This document shows positions 1-16,839 of a stretch of DNA of 64,000 nt, piece after piece (positions within the stretch are counted from its first letter, which is position 1; each line of letters starts with the position of its first letter). The position numbers and the translations under genes are program-made. Below the pieces are notes generated by a model, which worked only from the letters and a program-made list of their open reading frames with translations, made no database searches and was not told the origin of the DNA. Location of the stretch: assembly GCA_023078555.1 (NCBI GenBank), contig CM041200.1:8486807-8550806 (forward strand), read 5' to 3'. The stretch is from Ulva prolifera. Its lineage: Eukaryota > Chlorophyta > Ulvophyceae > Ulvales > Ulvaceae.

Positions 1-699
1 ATGGGGCTCGGTGACTAGTCAGCCTGAGGTGGTGGTACAAAAGAGTGAACGGGAGAAAACAAACACAGTCAGGTGGTGCACACGCCGAATCTCAGCTAAC
101 ATACGGACCACGTGGCATGTACATGCCGAGTGGGAGAGCCACCAGCGCTTCCATATGCACAATGTGCATTGCAATTGCACATGCCCTTTCCTGTGTTCGT
201 GACGCTACTGCTAGTAGTACCCGCCTAGGCTCGTTGCCTTTCTCCTCCTGTCCTATTCAATGTGCAGTTGTGGCGGGTATACCCACTTGTGCACACGGTG
301 GCGGGGAGGGCCCCTGAGGAGCTTCTCATCACCGGAATGGGCATGAACCAGCGTGGCTGTCCGGGCCGGCCATGACGGTTACCTCCATGCAACACACTCA
401 GCATCCTGGCTGCTGCGCTACCTGACAGTGTGCCCCTGTCCACATGGTGCACACACACGCACTACTCGAGCTCAAGTCAATGAGCAGCATCTGGCCTCTT
501 TACAGATGCAAAGTTCCACCACGCGAGGCAAGCGCGGCTGTGGAGGCCTCGGTAGGATCATGCCACCATGCACTTGCAATTGCCTTGCGGCCTCGTTGCC
601 CCTGCAGCACCAGGACAAATAGTAGTACCCTCCTCGTCAACATCGATCATAGCTCAAGCAATTACAGCTGTCATGTCACGCCGCTCTGTTGCGCTGCAG
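1..699. other. Gene-free left edge
   Basis: No reading frame here has coding-like codon use, and I see no RNA gene. The 5' exons of the receptor kinase that starts to be readable near 700 probably lie here or left of the window, but I could not place them. Confidence 0.4.
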
Positions 700-6366
<5,667 letters not shown>

Positions 6367-6654
6367 GGCCGTGCTGTGCTTGAGTGTTTAAGAACTCACG
6401 GCGCAGCTGCATGCATACACCGCTGCAGTGGCCGCCGGGGTCGACATGCATGCCGATGTGCATTTGTGTATGGTGGTGTGCGGTCACGGCGCGATTGAAG
6501 TGGGCCTCACAGAGACAGCGCCAGGAGGTCCCTTGCCTTTCCAATCTCGGTGAATCTGTGTGGTTGTTGTGTTGGTTATCTGCACGTGTCACACAGGCAG
6601 AGTTGGAGGGGCGGGTGGCACCGCAGCCGAATCGTATTGGTTTGTTTGCGTTCC

Positions 6655-6752
6655 GGGTGGAGATGTACTTGCAGAGGACAGAGGCCGGGCGTGCTGCCGG
6701 TTCTGGGAAGCCATTCTCGAACCTATTCTCGCATCCGTAGCACTAGGCCGTG
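6655..6752 (+). repeat. Fragment of the end of the 59.6-kb retroelement
   Basis: Matches the left end of the element at 59.6 kb: GGACAGAGGCCGGGC, then a variable block, then GCACTAGGCC. A third copy lies at 34.48 kb. The match is short and diverged and lacks the terminal GTTACAAA block seen in the other two. Confidence 0.5.
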
Positions 6753-6927
6753 GTGAAGATGCAGTTAACTATGATGTTGAAGATGCAGTTAATTGGTGCA
6801 TGTGTATGTAGGTATTGTGCAGGCTGCGCTGTGAGCCCGTCATCGCAGGCCCAGGCACAGGGAGAGCCGGCTGTGTGCACTGCCTGGAGCTCCTGCGATT
6901 CGTTGCACTGAAGCTGATTTGTGAGCA

Positions 6928-7052
6928 TGTCATTGTAAAGTAAAATAAGTCTGCAGTTACTGAGCCGTATGCTGAAGAGGACATTGACAACTCCGGACCA
7001 CATTTGCCGATCGGCATATGTGGTCCGTAGTTGTCAATGTCCTCTTCAGCAC
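6928..7052. repeat. Family A repeat with a large palindrome
   Basis: GTAAAGTAA near 6937 is followed by TTACTGAGCCGTATG, and then 6971-7052 form a near-perfect inverted repeat. GCTGAAGAGGACATTGACAA on one arm is mirrored by TTGTCAATGTCCTCTTCAGC on the other, and the arms meet at TGCCGATCGGCA. It looks like two element ends fused head to head, or a hairpin-type non-autonomous transposon. Confidence 0.8.
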
Positions 7053-9360
7053 AACATATTCTTTGAAAAATAGACTGTGCTGCAGCCTTCCGAGGTTGAG
7101 ATCATAGTGATGCACAGGGGGCGTCACAGCTGAGCCACAACGGCAGCTCACCATGCCACGAATGTGCAGCTCGCATGCATGCAGACGCATCACCGAGGGA
7201 CGGCTTGTGACAGGAGTCCACTTGCACCATCATGGCGAAGAGACCTGCTGAAGCACCGGACGGGTATGGCAGTAGCCATGCTGGCTGTGGTGCTCTAGAG
7301 CTGTATCACTCTCCAGCTGTATCACTCTTGCACATATTTAGACTTACTTTTACTTTACATACGTCCACACAAGGAAAACGTGTGTGGATGCATTACCCTA
7401 TGGCATAGGCTACGTAGGCTTCCTACGTAAGTCACTGGCAAGCCAATGACAAGGCACAGAATGCTGCTAGAAGACTGCTTTGACCTTTGGGGCGGTCATG
7501 CAGAGATCTCCTTCGACTGTAAGTTTATCTCACATATTCTTGAAACACACGTCTCGAAGGGCCTGCTGGGAACATAACATCTAAGAAGCACAGATGATGG
7601 GAGACCGTGGAGCATGCACAGCCATGCAGATGAAGCCTTGCCAAGAGTAATTCACATCACCAGACGCCACCTCTGCAGAACTCAGTGGACATGGTGGGTT
7701 ACTTGGCTGTCTGTTTGCACTGGTGGCATGGTGGAGGTGGTCAGGCCAGGCAGGCTGTGCTGACTCGGAGTGAGCTCTGCTGAGTGTCTGCACAGGAAGG
7801 CTCGAGCCTGATCATAACAATTCCGAATATTCATATCTAATTTCGAGGTGACAGCCCTGGAAATGCTGCAAAGCGACCCAACACTGGCCTCCACAGGAAG
7901 CCTCATCGCTGCTGAGTGCCAGGCCAGCTCTTATTAGATTACAACGACAGCCACAATCCGATCAAGAAAACCATGGTGACTGAAGGTCACACGAACAAAC
8001 TTGACCTACGTGTGGATGCCAGAGGCAGGTACACATGATCGTATTCTGGGTCTAAATCAACGCTGCAGTCAGCTGATGCTGCTTGCTGGTGCCACAGATG
8101 CTGAGCCAGCGGTCAGCAAACCAAGTACGCGTCGTTGGCTTGTACTGGAATGGTCATTGCTCGTTTGGGCTGCTGTGGCGTCAACTTCGCTTCAGCAATA
8201 ATGTGGCCGTCTTCTATCACCCGAAATTGTGCAGCATGAAATGACACGTCCGCTGCCGCGTGCACGCTCGCCGTGCCATAAGCGCTTGCATCCGAGGATT
8301 GTCAATGCCATGCGTCGCATACCTTTTTCAGACACGTGCTCGCAACGCAGCGTGGAAGGCGGCGCGTTGCCGGTGCGATCGCGCAATCGCGCAGGCCGGC
8401 CGGCATGTGAAGGTGATACAGCTGCACGCAGCTTTTCGGTCCACATCTCTGAACGCTATTCAGCACTTTGGTGCAACAGTGTACCCCGCGCAACGACATG
8501 ACCGGTGTCCTGCCCTCTTGGAGAAAGGGCAAGTACCAGCGAAGCACAGTGGCAATGCCTCGGGTGCCGCATGCTAGGCTTGCATGTTTTCCCAGACCAT
8601 CGAAACAAAGGCAATCAGAACATCATGAATGAAGAAACTGATCCAAGGTTTAGGCTTTTGGGATGGGTCTGAGTGGGGCAAACATCGATTCTGCCACCAT
8701 CATTGTTGCAACGAGGCTCAGCCAGCGGGACTCTATCTGGATCATGTAGCCATGGATCGGTTTAGCGAGCCTGGCGGCCACGTGGATGCAAGCCTATGCA
8801 GCTGTTAGAGCGTGTGTCCTTCGATGTACACAATTAGCTGGCCTGCTGCAAAGGACTATTGTGCACGGTGTGCCAATACAAGGTACCAGGCATGCTCGCA
8901 ACGCCGGGGCTTACACCACTGCACGCATTACCCCCATATTTTCCAGCATGATTTGGAGAGACATAGAGCTGCACCACGAACTATGGTGACCAGCTCGCCA
9001 ACATCGCATGTCAATGCGTGAGGAGCTCCCGGCTGATCTGGCCGGTGTCTACAAGCGTTTCGTCCTTCGACTCGCGACCCAGCTGAGCTCATGTCAAGAT
9101 CAAATACATCACTTGTGACCATAGTGAGGATGTTGGGTGGCAGGTACAGCTGCCGTGAATTCCACTGTGTGTGAAAGGCTCGTCAAGCGATCCGTGTCTG
9201 GCGGTTGTGTTTTACTGCGGACTGCAGCAAGGTCTCAGAATAGCTCCTGACCTGCTCTTGAAACAAGTTTGTACAGACAAAAATGTTACGAAAGTACGAT
9301 AACAGCGCATGAAGTAGGATCTTCGGCCGGGCATGGTACAGTCGTGTAGCATAGCAAGGT

Positions 9361-11638
9361 ATGAGTGCAAACATCACAAATAACGAGCCGCTGTCCGCCG
9401 ACAGCAAACCAGACATACGATATGAACAGGTGAGGATCTTAATTCGAGATTTCGGCTTGTGTATGAGCAATGCTGATGCGTCACACGAGCCACAGCCAGC
9501 ACTGCCTGTATGCGTTGTCAACCCCGTGAACTTCCCTTTCGCAGGCACAGCCCCCAGCGACGCACCCAGTACGATTATGATTTGAGTGGTGCTTTTCATT
9601 GCAGTACACAGGCGAACAGGACATCGAGCTCGTCAAGCAGCTTGTAGACCCAGAGCTGAGCGAGCCATACTCAATCTTCACATATCGCCTATTTCTGAAT
9701 CCTTGGCCGCAACTGTGCCATTTCTGCTATGTGAACGACCAGCCCGTAGGCGTCGTCGTCTGCAAAATCGATGAGCGCGCTAACGGGGTCAAGCGGGGCT
9801 ACCTCGGCATGATTGTGGTTCTCAAAGCGCATAGGAAACTCGGGATTGGTGCGGCTCCCCATCGATCACTGGCCTATTTCCCAGGAAGTCATACATATGC
9901 CTCCTGGCGGGTTACCTGGCAGCAGAAAAAGCAGTCAGGGCTCCCCTTGCTATGGACCCAGTATGTACTGGGGGTGCATGCCTGTTCTACTGTCTCTGCA
10001 TGCCAGACAAGTGCCAGTCCTGCTGCATGGGCCAGCTGCAAGGGCGCAAGGGGTCATGCTGTACGTAATAAGAAACATCGCACACATCATGTGTGTGTGC
10101 GCCAGGCTGTCACAGCTTTCGGAGCTTGCGCTCTGCTGCGAGTTCATCTGCAAGGGCGCAAGGGGTCATGCTGTACGTAGCGAGAAACGCCGCACACATC
10201 ATGTACGTGTGCGCCAGGCCGTCACAAAACTCGGAGCTTGCGCTCTGCTGCGAGTTCATCTGCAAGGGGCTGCCGTCGGCACACCCCGGGCACGTGTGCC
10301 ACTCCCCGGCGGCGCTGTCGCCATCCACCCCGGCGGCTCTCACGCGCTGCTCCTCTATGCCGTAGCACTGCGAGCTCCGACCACAATTCATCGCATCCAG
10401 TCATGTTGACACCGGCGCCTGCGAGCTGTCGCGCTGCTGGCCTGCGGTCGTTGCCTGCTTACATGCATGTTAAGTTTTTTTGTTGGTCTGCCGTGGTGCC
10501 ACCGGCCCCACCACCACTCTCCGACACCCCCCCCCCCCCCCCCCCCCCCCCGCAGTGCCCCTGTTGGCCGTTGTTTCGGAACAGACACGTTGCATTCTTC
10601 CTGGCGCAGGCTCGGAGCTCGCGAAGCGGGCGATCGAGTCGATGGTGGCGGAGGACGTCGGGGAGGTGGCACTGGAGTGCGAGGCTCACAACGGCGCCGC
10701 CCTCGCGCTCTACACCCGCCTCGGCTTCCTCAAGGAGAAGCGCCTCCGCCGGTGCGCCGCCCGCCCGCCTGCCCTGCATGCCTGTGTGAGCACCTCCGAG
10801 GGCCACACAGCACGGAGCACGGAGCGCGGGGCAACGCCTGCAAAAGTGTAGACGGAGCCCACACGCGCTGCCCACACGCGCTCCGTCTACAGACAAGCTA
10901 TACTGCATGGATGAGGGCACAAGAGTTGAGGAGGTGGTTCGTGTGACTGTGCGGCGGATTCAGCGCCGCCGCGTCCACAGGGCCGTTCCCGGGTCCGACG
11001 ATCAGGGTTCACTGCTGTGTTGGCATGGTGGCTGCAATTGCGATGATGGCGTATGCAAGGAGCCGGGCGGGCTGAGGCGGTGGCCGCCAGTGGCCACAGC
11101 TGCCGCCGCCATCAAGGACAGTGTGCCGTTAGGTGTCCTGCGGCTCCTTGCATGCACACTCCAGATGTGGGTGCTCATGGAGGACGGAATGGACCTCAAA
11201 GCTGTGGATTCTGTCCTGGGGCGTGGTGTGAGCGGATCGGGCAAGCTGCCGTCGCTCTCCCACCGCGACGAATCCTGCTCTCTGCCTTGATCTCATGCAC
11301 GCACGCCGTGCCACCGCTGGCCTCGTCTCTGTCCATTGTCTGAGCCCATGTGGCTCTGAGCCCACGCAGCCTCACGGCACGCTGCTGCCCGCGGCACGCC
11401 ACCAGCGCCGCTGACGCTGCTGCCCACGCCACGCAGGTACTACCTCACCGGCTCGGACGCCATCCGCCTCAAGCTCCGCCTGAAGCCGCAGCCCCTGCCG
11501 AGCGACGGCGACTACCAAGGCGACGGCGGCGGCTGCGGCGACACCGGCTGCGGCGACACCGGTTGCGGCAACCAGGCCTGCGGCGCCGGCCAGGAGCTCG
11601 AGGTGCACGGCCACAGCCTCGACCACGCAGGCCGCTGA
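9361..11638 (+). CDS. NAA30: N-alpha-acetyltransferase 30, NatC catalytic subunit
   Basis: Exons 9361-9429, 9605-9848, 10610-10751 and 11437-11638 join in phase to give 218 residues. The protein is a GNAT fold: the N-terminal YTGEQDIELV is typical of NAA30, FTYRLFLNPWPQLC follows, and the acetyl-CoA-binding loop is RKLGIG (residues 100-105) after GYLGMIVV. The GFLKEKRLRRYYL block near the end is also family-typical. NatC acetylates the initiator Met of proteins starting Met-Leu/Ile/Phe/Trp co-translationally at the ribosome, together with NAA35 and NAA38. The start is the first ATG, followed by a short acidic leader like that of other family members. After the GNAT domain there is an unusual Gly/Cys/Asp-rich tail with repeated GCGDT units. 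The neighbouring gene on the right is convergent. Confidence 0.95.
10036..10259 (+). repeat. 112-bp tandem duplication in NAA30 intron 2
   Basis: Two adjacent copies start at CTGCAAGGGCGC (10036 and 10148), and a partial third begins at 10260. Copies differ at scattered positions, so the duplication is not very recent. Confidence 0.9.
10527..10551. repeat. Poly-C run (25 C)
   Basis: Homopolymer C tract in NAA30 intron 2, about 60 bp before the exon 3 acceptor. On the minus strand it is a run of G. Confidence 0.95.
10847..10891. repeat. Inverted repeat, 12-bp perfect stem
   Basis: TGTAGACGGAGC pairs with GCTCCGTCTACA across a loop that contains two CCACACGCG units. It lies in NAA30 intron 3. 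Function unknown. Confidence 0.75.
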
Positions 11639-13186
11639 CGGCCGCTGGCGCTGAGAGCGCGCCGGTTTGCCGGCGGGCTGGCGGAGTGCGGGGTGCCGCG
11701 GGTGGGGGGCCCCGCGCAGCGTGCGGCATGCGCCTGCCCCGCCGGCATGCGCACGGCGTCTCAGAGCTGCCGTGCGGGTCCATGGAACACGTGCGCGGAG
11801 GCAGCGTGTGCTGCGGCGCTGTGCTGTGACGTAGCGCGCCGATGTCGTGATTGGACATGCCGTGGGCCTGCCTGCACGCTACCCTCTGGAAGTCGGAACA
11901 AACGAGTTACCACACGCGCTGCCACTCGGAGAGCTTGCTGATGGTTATCCCCAATATATTGGGCAGTAGTCGGTGGGCTGCAGGGGGAGGGGCATGCGTG
12001 GTATAATCATGCCGTGCAGGGCAGGGGGCAACACGGCCCGGCCACTTCCCGTGCTATGTGAGTGCCTGGTGGGCGTCACATAGCACGGCACGGCCGCCCC
12101 CGCACGGCCTCATGCATCTGCCGAGATGGCGTAATCCAAGACGCCAGAGGGCACAGTTTGTCTCGTGTTGCATGGTTCACGGTACAAGGTGTATAGATGA
12201 GGTCAGACCGCATGGCTGCCTGCACAGCGCGTGTGTGACGCCGAGGCCACTACTTCCCGTGGAGTCACGGTGCTGTGGGATGTATGTTGCGTGTGCAGCG
12301 GCATGGGCAGGCGGGAGTGTAGCAGTGGGATGATCCGCACATCGTGTGGCGATGGTGGTGTTGCAGTAGAGAGAGTGCAAGGCATGACGCCTTGGGCTCA
12401 TGGTCGCCAGATCTACTTGTGTAATATGAACGGTGTGATTGTGCCATTTGTCACATCAAGCAATCCTTTTCTGATGCCTGGACTTGCCATTCCACCATGA
12501 CCCCATCCATATTTTAAGTTATATAGTTGCTATAGATGTCATGAATTATATCAACTCCCAGCACTCGCTGTTTATTTTCCAGCCCTGCGTGACCTTCTCC
12601 GTTCCGACTGCTTTCTAGCACAGGAGGTTCGCACTAGGCAGCACATGCCACACAGCGACGCCGGTGGCTCCAGCAGTTCTGCCTCAAGGCACCCATACAC
12701 CATGCAACGGCTCGGGCGGCCATCCATTCTGCTGCTCTGAATCCGAGTACTGCTACTAGGGGGCCACTGGAACAAGGCATGCGGGCTGGAATGCGCCACG
12801 CCTGAACCTGGCAACCAAAGTCGGTGCATCAGCAATGGGCGACGACCTTGTCAGCACAAACGCTCCCTACCGCTCCCTTCCCGCTGCCGCCATGGTGACC
12901 GCTCCCCACAAATAAGTCAGAGTGTGGCAGGTGACATGTGCCCCTCCCCTCTGGGGGCCACGCAGCATACCTTCGGACATGCCGCACAGGGACACCCCAG
13001 GCCGTCACTGAAGCACGTAGCTGCAAGTCTGTGCCGAACATGTGATCTCTAGCCTTCACTAGCCGTGTGACTGCCCACCCCCCCCAGCACCTGCTTGCTG
13101 CACCTGCATGCCACCACACGCATGAGGCCTCACGGGAGTGGCCACCAGTGCTCCCCAGCGGCGCCGACGGCCTCGCTCACGACGCC
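11639..13186. other. Intergenic region between convergent genes
   Basis: Shared 3' flank of NAA30 (+) and the PUX2-like gene (-). Apart from the hairpin at 12049-12088 I see no gene. Confidence 0.5.
12049..12088. repeat. Hairpin with 13-bp perfect stem
   Basis: CCGTGCTATGTGA and TCACATAGCACGG flank a 14-nt loop, about 410 bp after the NAA30 stop. It could form in the 3' transcript region, but no role is established. Confidence 0.75.
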
Positions 13187-16100
13187 TCATTCGTCCATCT
13201 GCGCCATCGCCATCGCCGCGTCGGACAGCGTCGGCCCGTCCGCGGGGCCGTCGGCCCAGCGGAAGTTGAGCTGGATCGACGGCATGAGGCCCGCCGTCTG
13301 CACGGTGCCGTCGTGGCCGAGGTGCTTCGCCTTGCCGGGGAGCGCCGGGCTGGAGAGCTGGAAGGGCGCGAGCTCGCGGAGGTGCTCTTGCACCCATGCA
13401 TGCACCTCAAACGCGGCCGCGCCCGGCAGGAAGCAGCCTGCACAAACACAACCACGTCGCAAAGATGCGCAGGTGTTCCGTCGCCATGTGTCGGAGAGAT
13501 CTGCCCCACATGCTGCTCCTGCCGCAAGTGGAAGGCATAGCATGGGATCCGTGGAGCGTACGGGCCAGGAGAATACAGTGGCCACAAGAGGCACGTTCAC
13601 AGGGGGATGTACATCGAAAAGGTGTTGTGCGGTGTTGTAGTCCACACCCAGACAGCCTTTTGCCAGAACAACCACCGGTGGCTCGTGTGTGTGAGGAAAC
13701 ACCAACACTCCTACAGGTGCACAGTCTGCCAAACCCTGCAGTTGCAAGGCCCGGTGGCGCACGGAAGAACCGCGAGCGGGGGGGGGGGGGGGGGATATTC
13801 ACACTGCGGCTGCAGCTGTGCTGTGGAGGAGGGGCGCACCCTGGAGCAGCACGCCCTCGGGGAAGCGAACGCGCACGGTCGCGAACTTGTGCTGCTTGCG
13901 GCCGGCCTTCGCGAGCTTCTCGCGCCAGGCGCGCGTCATCAGCGTCTCGCGCTGCTCGCGCGCCGCCCGCGTGCGCTGGAACTCCGCCTTGAGGTCGCCG
14001 CCAGTGCGGTCGAAGAACCACTCCGGCACGTCGGTGCCCGGCGCTGTCGGCAGCAGCACCTGCGGCGGGCGGGACTGGCGTTTCACGCACGCTGCAGCTG
14101 AATGAGAAGTGTCCATGGGGACATCGTGTGACTGAGAGCTCCTTGCTCGAACACAGACGCTCGAGGCGCAACGACCAGCAGTGCGACCAGCTACATTTAA
14201 ACAAAGCTCGTCTGAACTCATCTGCGCCTGAAGGGAGGGGGTTGGGGGGCGGATTAGCAGCGCGGCAAGGCCATCAGCTGCATGCAGGACTGATGCATGC
14301 GGCTGCTGCATGTATGACCTGCGTACAGTTATGTTCCTGGTGGCTGAGACAGGAAGCCAGCATTCCAAGGTCCCAGTGTATCCCAAACAGCTGTAAAAAG
14401 GTGAAAGGAACGCAGAACAGGGGGCTGTGCACACCTTGGTGTTCCGGCCGGTGAACTCCTCTGGCAGCTCCTGGGCAGGGGGGGCCTCCTTCGCAGACGC
14501 CGCAGCCGCCTTCTCGGGCGGCTTCTTCACGGCTGCCTTCGTCGGCATCGCCATGCCCCCCACGGACACAACGCGCTTGCTCTTGTTCTTGTTCTGCGCC
14601 AGCCACTCCTCTCGGCTCATGCCGAGGCCGCCGCCGCCCGGCGCCGCCGGCGCAGGCTTCGCCGGCGGCTGCGGCGGCGGCGGCGGAGCCGGGTCTTCGT
14701 GCTGGGGGTCGGCCATGTCCACGTCTTGTGTCGGGGGCGGCGCAGATGCTGCGGCCAGCGTGGCGACTGGGGGGGCGGGGGGCTGAGGGGGTTGTGGCTG
14801 TGGTGCAACTGCAGGTGGGGTATGTGTGGGTTGGGGGGGCGCTGATGGCCCTGCTGCGTCCGAGGGCTGCTCGGCACCTGCATGCGGCACAATGCGATGA
14901 TATGGTCGCAGCGGCAGCAACGCAGTGTGTAGGAGAGTTGGCGAGAGTTGGCGAGGAAAGGCACAAGACTCTGCGTGTGAACAGGTGATCGTTGTTAGGT
15001 ATTGGCATCCATGGCGTGCACACGCAAGTGCAGTGTTGATGTGTGGTGCATTACGGCGGCGATCAAATGGTCACGTGACAGATGGCGGAGGAACTCGAAC
15101 GGAATCGACAGGCATGCGGCGCTCCAAGGTGCAGGCAATGCTCACTTCACGCATGCAAATCATGGACTTCAAGAACAGGGGATTCGGGACGAGCAGCTGG
15201 CAGACGGATTGCCAACGCACACGGCACATGCAAATACCAGGTGCGCCAGCCGGACACAGTCCCGTCAGCAGTTGGCGGGAGCATACCTGTGGCCGCATCT
15301 GCGACCAGGGGTCGGAGGAGCGATAGTGCACCATGGAAGAGGGGCTCCTGCTGCCCTGGAAGGTCTACAGGTAGATGGATGACTCCAGAGGGCGATGCTG
15401 GGTCAAACGGGGCTGCAGCAGCTGCACTGGTGGAGGCCTCACTGGAAGTCTCTGGCATGTGCTCGAAACCCAGGTGGAACAGCAGATCAGTGACTCCGGG
15501 AGTTGATAGTGTGCTGGCGACTCGGGCGTTTGCACTGCATAAAGCCAGTCAACACGTTGAGTGTGTCTGGAAAGCAATGACATTGGTACGAAAGCATGAC
15601 CGCTGAAACACAGGCATGGCCCCTCATGTACCCCAGAAGCACACTGGGGAGATCTGAATCCAATTTGTTGTTGCTGTGGCCGAGGAATAGCAGTCTGGCC
15701 TGCTGCTGATGACGTCACACCGTGCAAGGTGATGAGGAGTCCAGCAAGGGCGCACCACTTGAGCTGCCGATACTTCGCCTCCTCTGGTGATCGCAGGACA
15801 TTCCCAATGACTGAACACAGCGTCTTCGATGCTGCTGCGCCATTGGGACTGGAAGCTATCAACGCTACTGCGATGTTGAGCTCGTCTGTGACTCGCGCCT
15901 GTGGCTGTAAAGGAGGTGGGGCAGGCAGTGGCCCGTCACGCTTGAAAGTAGGCAGCGGCTTACGAGGTGCAGGTGGTCTAAATGCAGCTGCATTGCGTTG
16001 AGGTGGTCGGCCAGCCTGCACAGTTGCGAGAGATCGCACACGGAAACGCCAGCCCGGTCGATACAGAGGCCCTAAAAGCTGCCCCAAAAGCGCCAGATTT

Positions 16101-16309
16101 GGAAACACTGCGGCATATTGAGACATGATGTTCGATTACAATGGTGTCGTAAGAGGAACGAAGCAAATGGAGCAGTCCAGGTTACATACCTCAGACGATC
16201 CCAACTTCCTGCCAGCGCCTTGAAAGCTTCCGCCGCTACTTCCACCCGACTTCAGGAAGTTCAGCGCTTTCTTGGCTGCATCCTTGACAGATTTTCCAGT
16301 ATCATCCAT
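13187..16309 (-). CDS. PUB- and UBX-domain protein, plant PUX2 / UBXN6-like p97 cofactor
   Basis: Six exons on the minus strand (16309-16190, 16015-15756, 15513-15287, 14877-14435, 14059-13840, 13437-13187) join in phase to 506 residues. The N-terminus (MDDTGKSVKDAAKKALNFL, then FQGAGRKLGS) matches PUX2/UBXN6 and its p97-binding motif. A PUB domain follows (VIGNVLRSPEEAKYRQL, then LLFHLGFEHM; residues ~75-175). A Pro/Ala-rich linker with GMSREEWLAQNK leads to a C-terminal UBX fold (VRVRFPEGVLLQG to GLMPSIQLNFRW). Such proteins recruit CDC48/p97 to ubiquitinated substrates. In known PUX2 a zinc finger lies between the motif and PUB; I do not see one here. The gene is divergent from the NCBP3-like gene, 530 bp away. 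Confidence 0.9.
13778..13794. repeat. Poly-G run (17 G)
   Basis: Homopolymer in the fifth intron of the PUX2-like gene, which on the coding strand is poly-C. Confidence 0.95.
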
Positions 16310-16839
16310 ACCGACGCAGAAGGGAGCTCGCTCGACGGTACTGTTCCTGACCGAGCGATGCGTTACGTGCGAGATCGCGCTTGCAAATGCGATTTCTCAG
16401 CCTCTTTATATTTGCCACCTGCATAATGACGTCGGCAGGCCCCATGAGGGCAACATTTCGAACAAGAGCGCCAGCGATCCGACTACGTGTTCGCACCAAT
16501 GGACACAGTCAATGCTGATGTCGACATGGCCAAGTGCGCCGGACCGCCAAAGAGTTCTACAGCGCCACACCAGTATGCAGACGCTGTGAGGTGGGAATAC
16601 TGTTTCAGCGGCGGGATCTATCGACAGCGGGCTCGATACCTTTGAGAGCAGCGCAGCACCGTCATGCTGCCGGCATCGTTGTGAATTGCATACACAAATT
16701 AATCTTCTGACAAGTAGTTCCTGATTCAGTCAATTCGTCGACCCTTGTGGACCGGATATAGCTTTGATCACGATCTTGCGCCCATGCAGCATTTGAGCGT
16801 TCGTCCCACGTTGCCGAATTGCTCTAGCTTCGTCTGCCT
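16310..16839. promoter_or_regulatory. Shared upstream region of two divergent genes
   Basis: 530 bp separate the start codons of the PUX2-like (-) and NCBP3-like (+) genes. Both promoters must lie here. I see no convincing TATA box or operator-like site. Confidence 0.5.

Larger units (their letters stand above)
6367..9360. other. 3-kb intergenic region
   Basis: Between the kinase stop and the NAA30 start. It holds a retroelement-end fragment (6.66-6.75 kb), the palindromic family A repeat and anonymous sequence. A reading frame at 8260-8577 has a mildly biased composition, but I recognise no domain and no splice-supported extension. Confidence 0.5.

Noticed and set aside
10036-10260. Extra exon in NAA30 from the 112-bp repeats
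   Set aside because: Exons 2 and 3 already join in phase to give the conserved RKLGIGSELAKRAI segment; an insert would break the acetyl-CoA loop.
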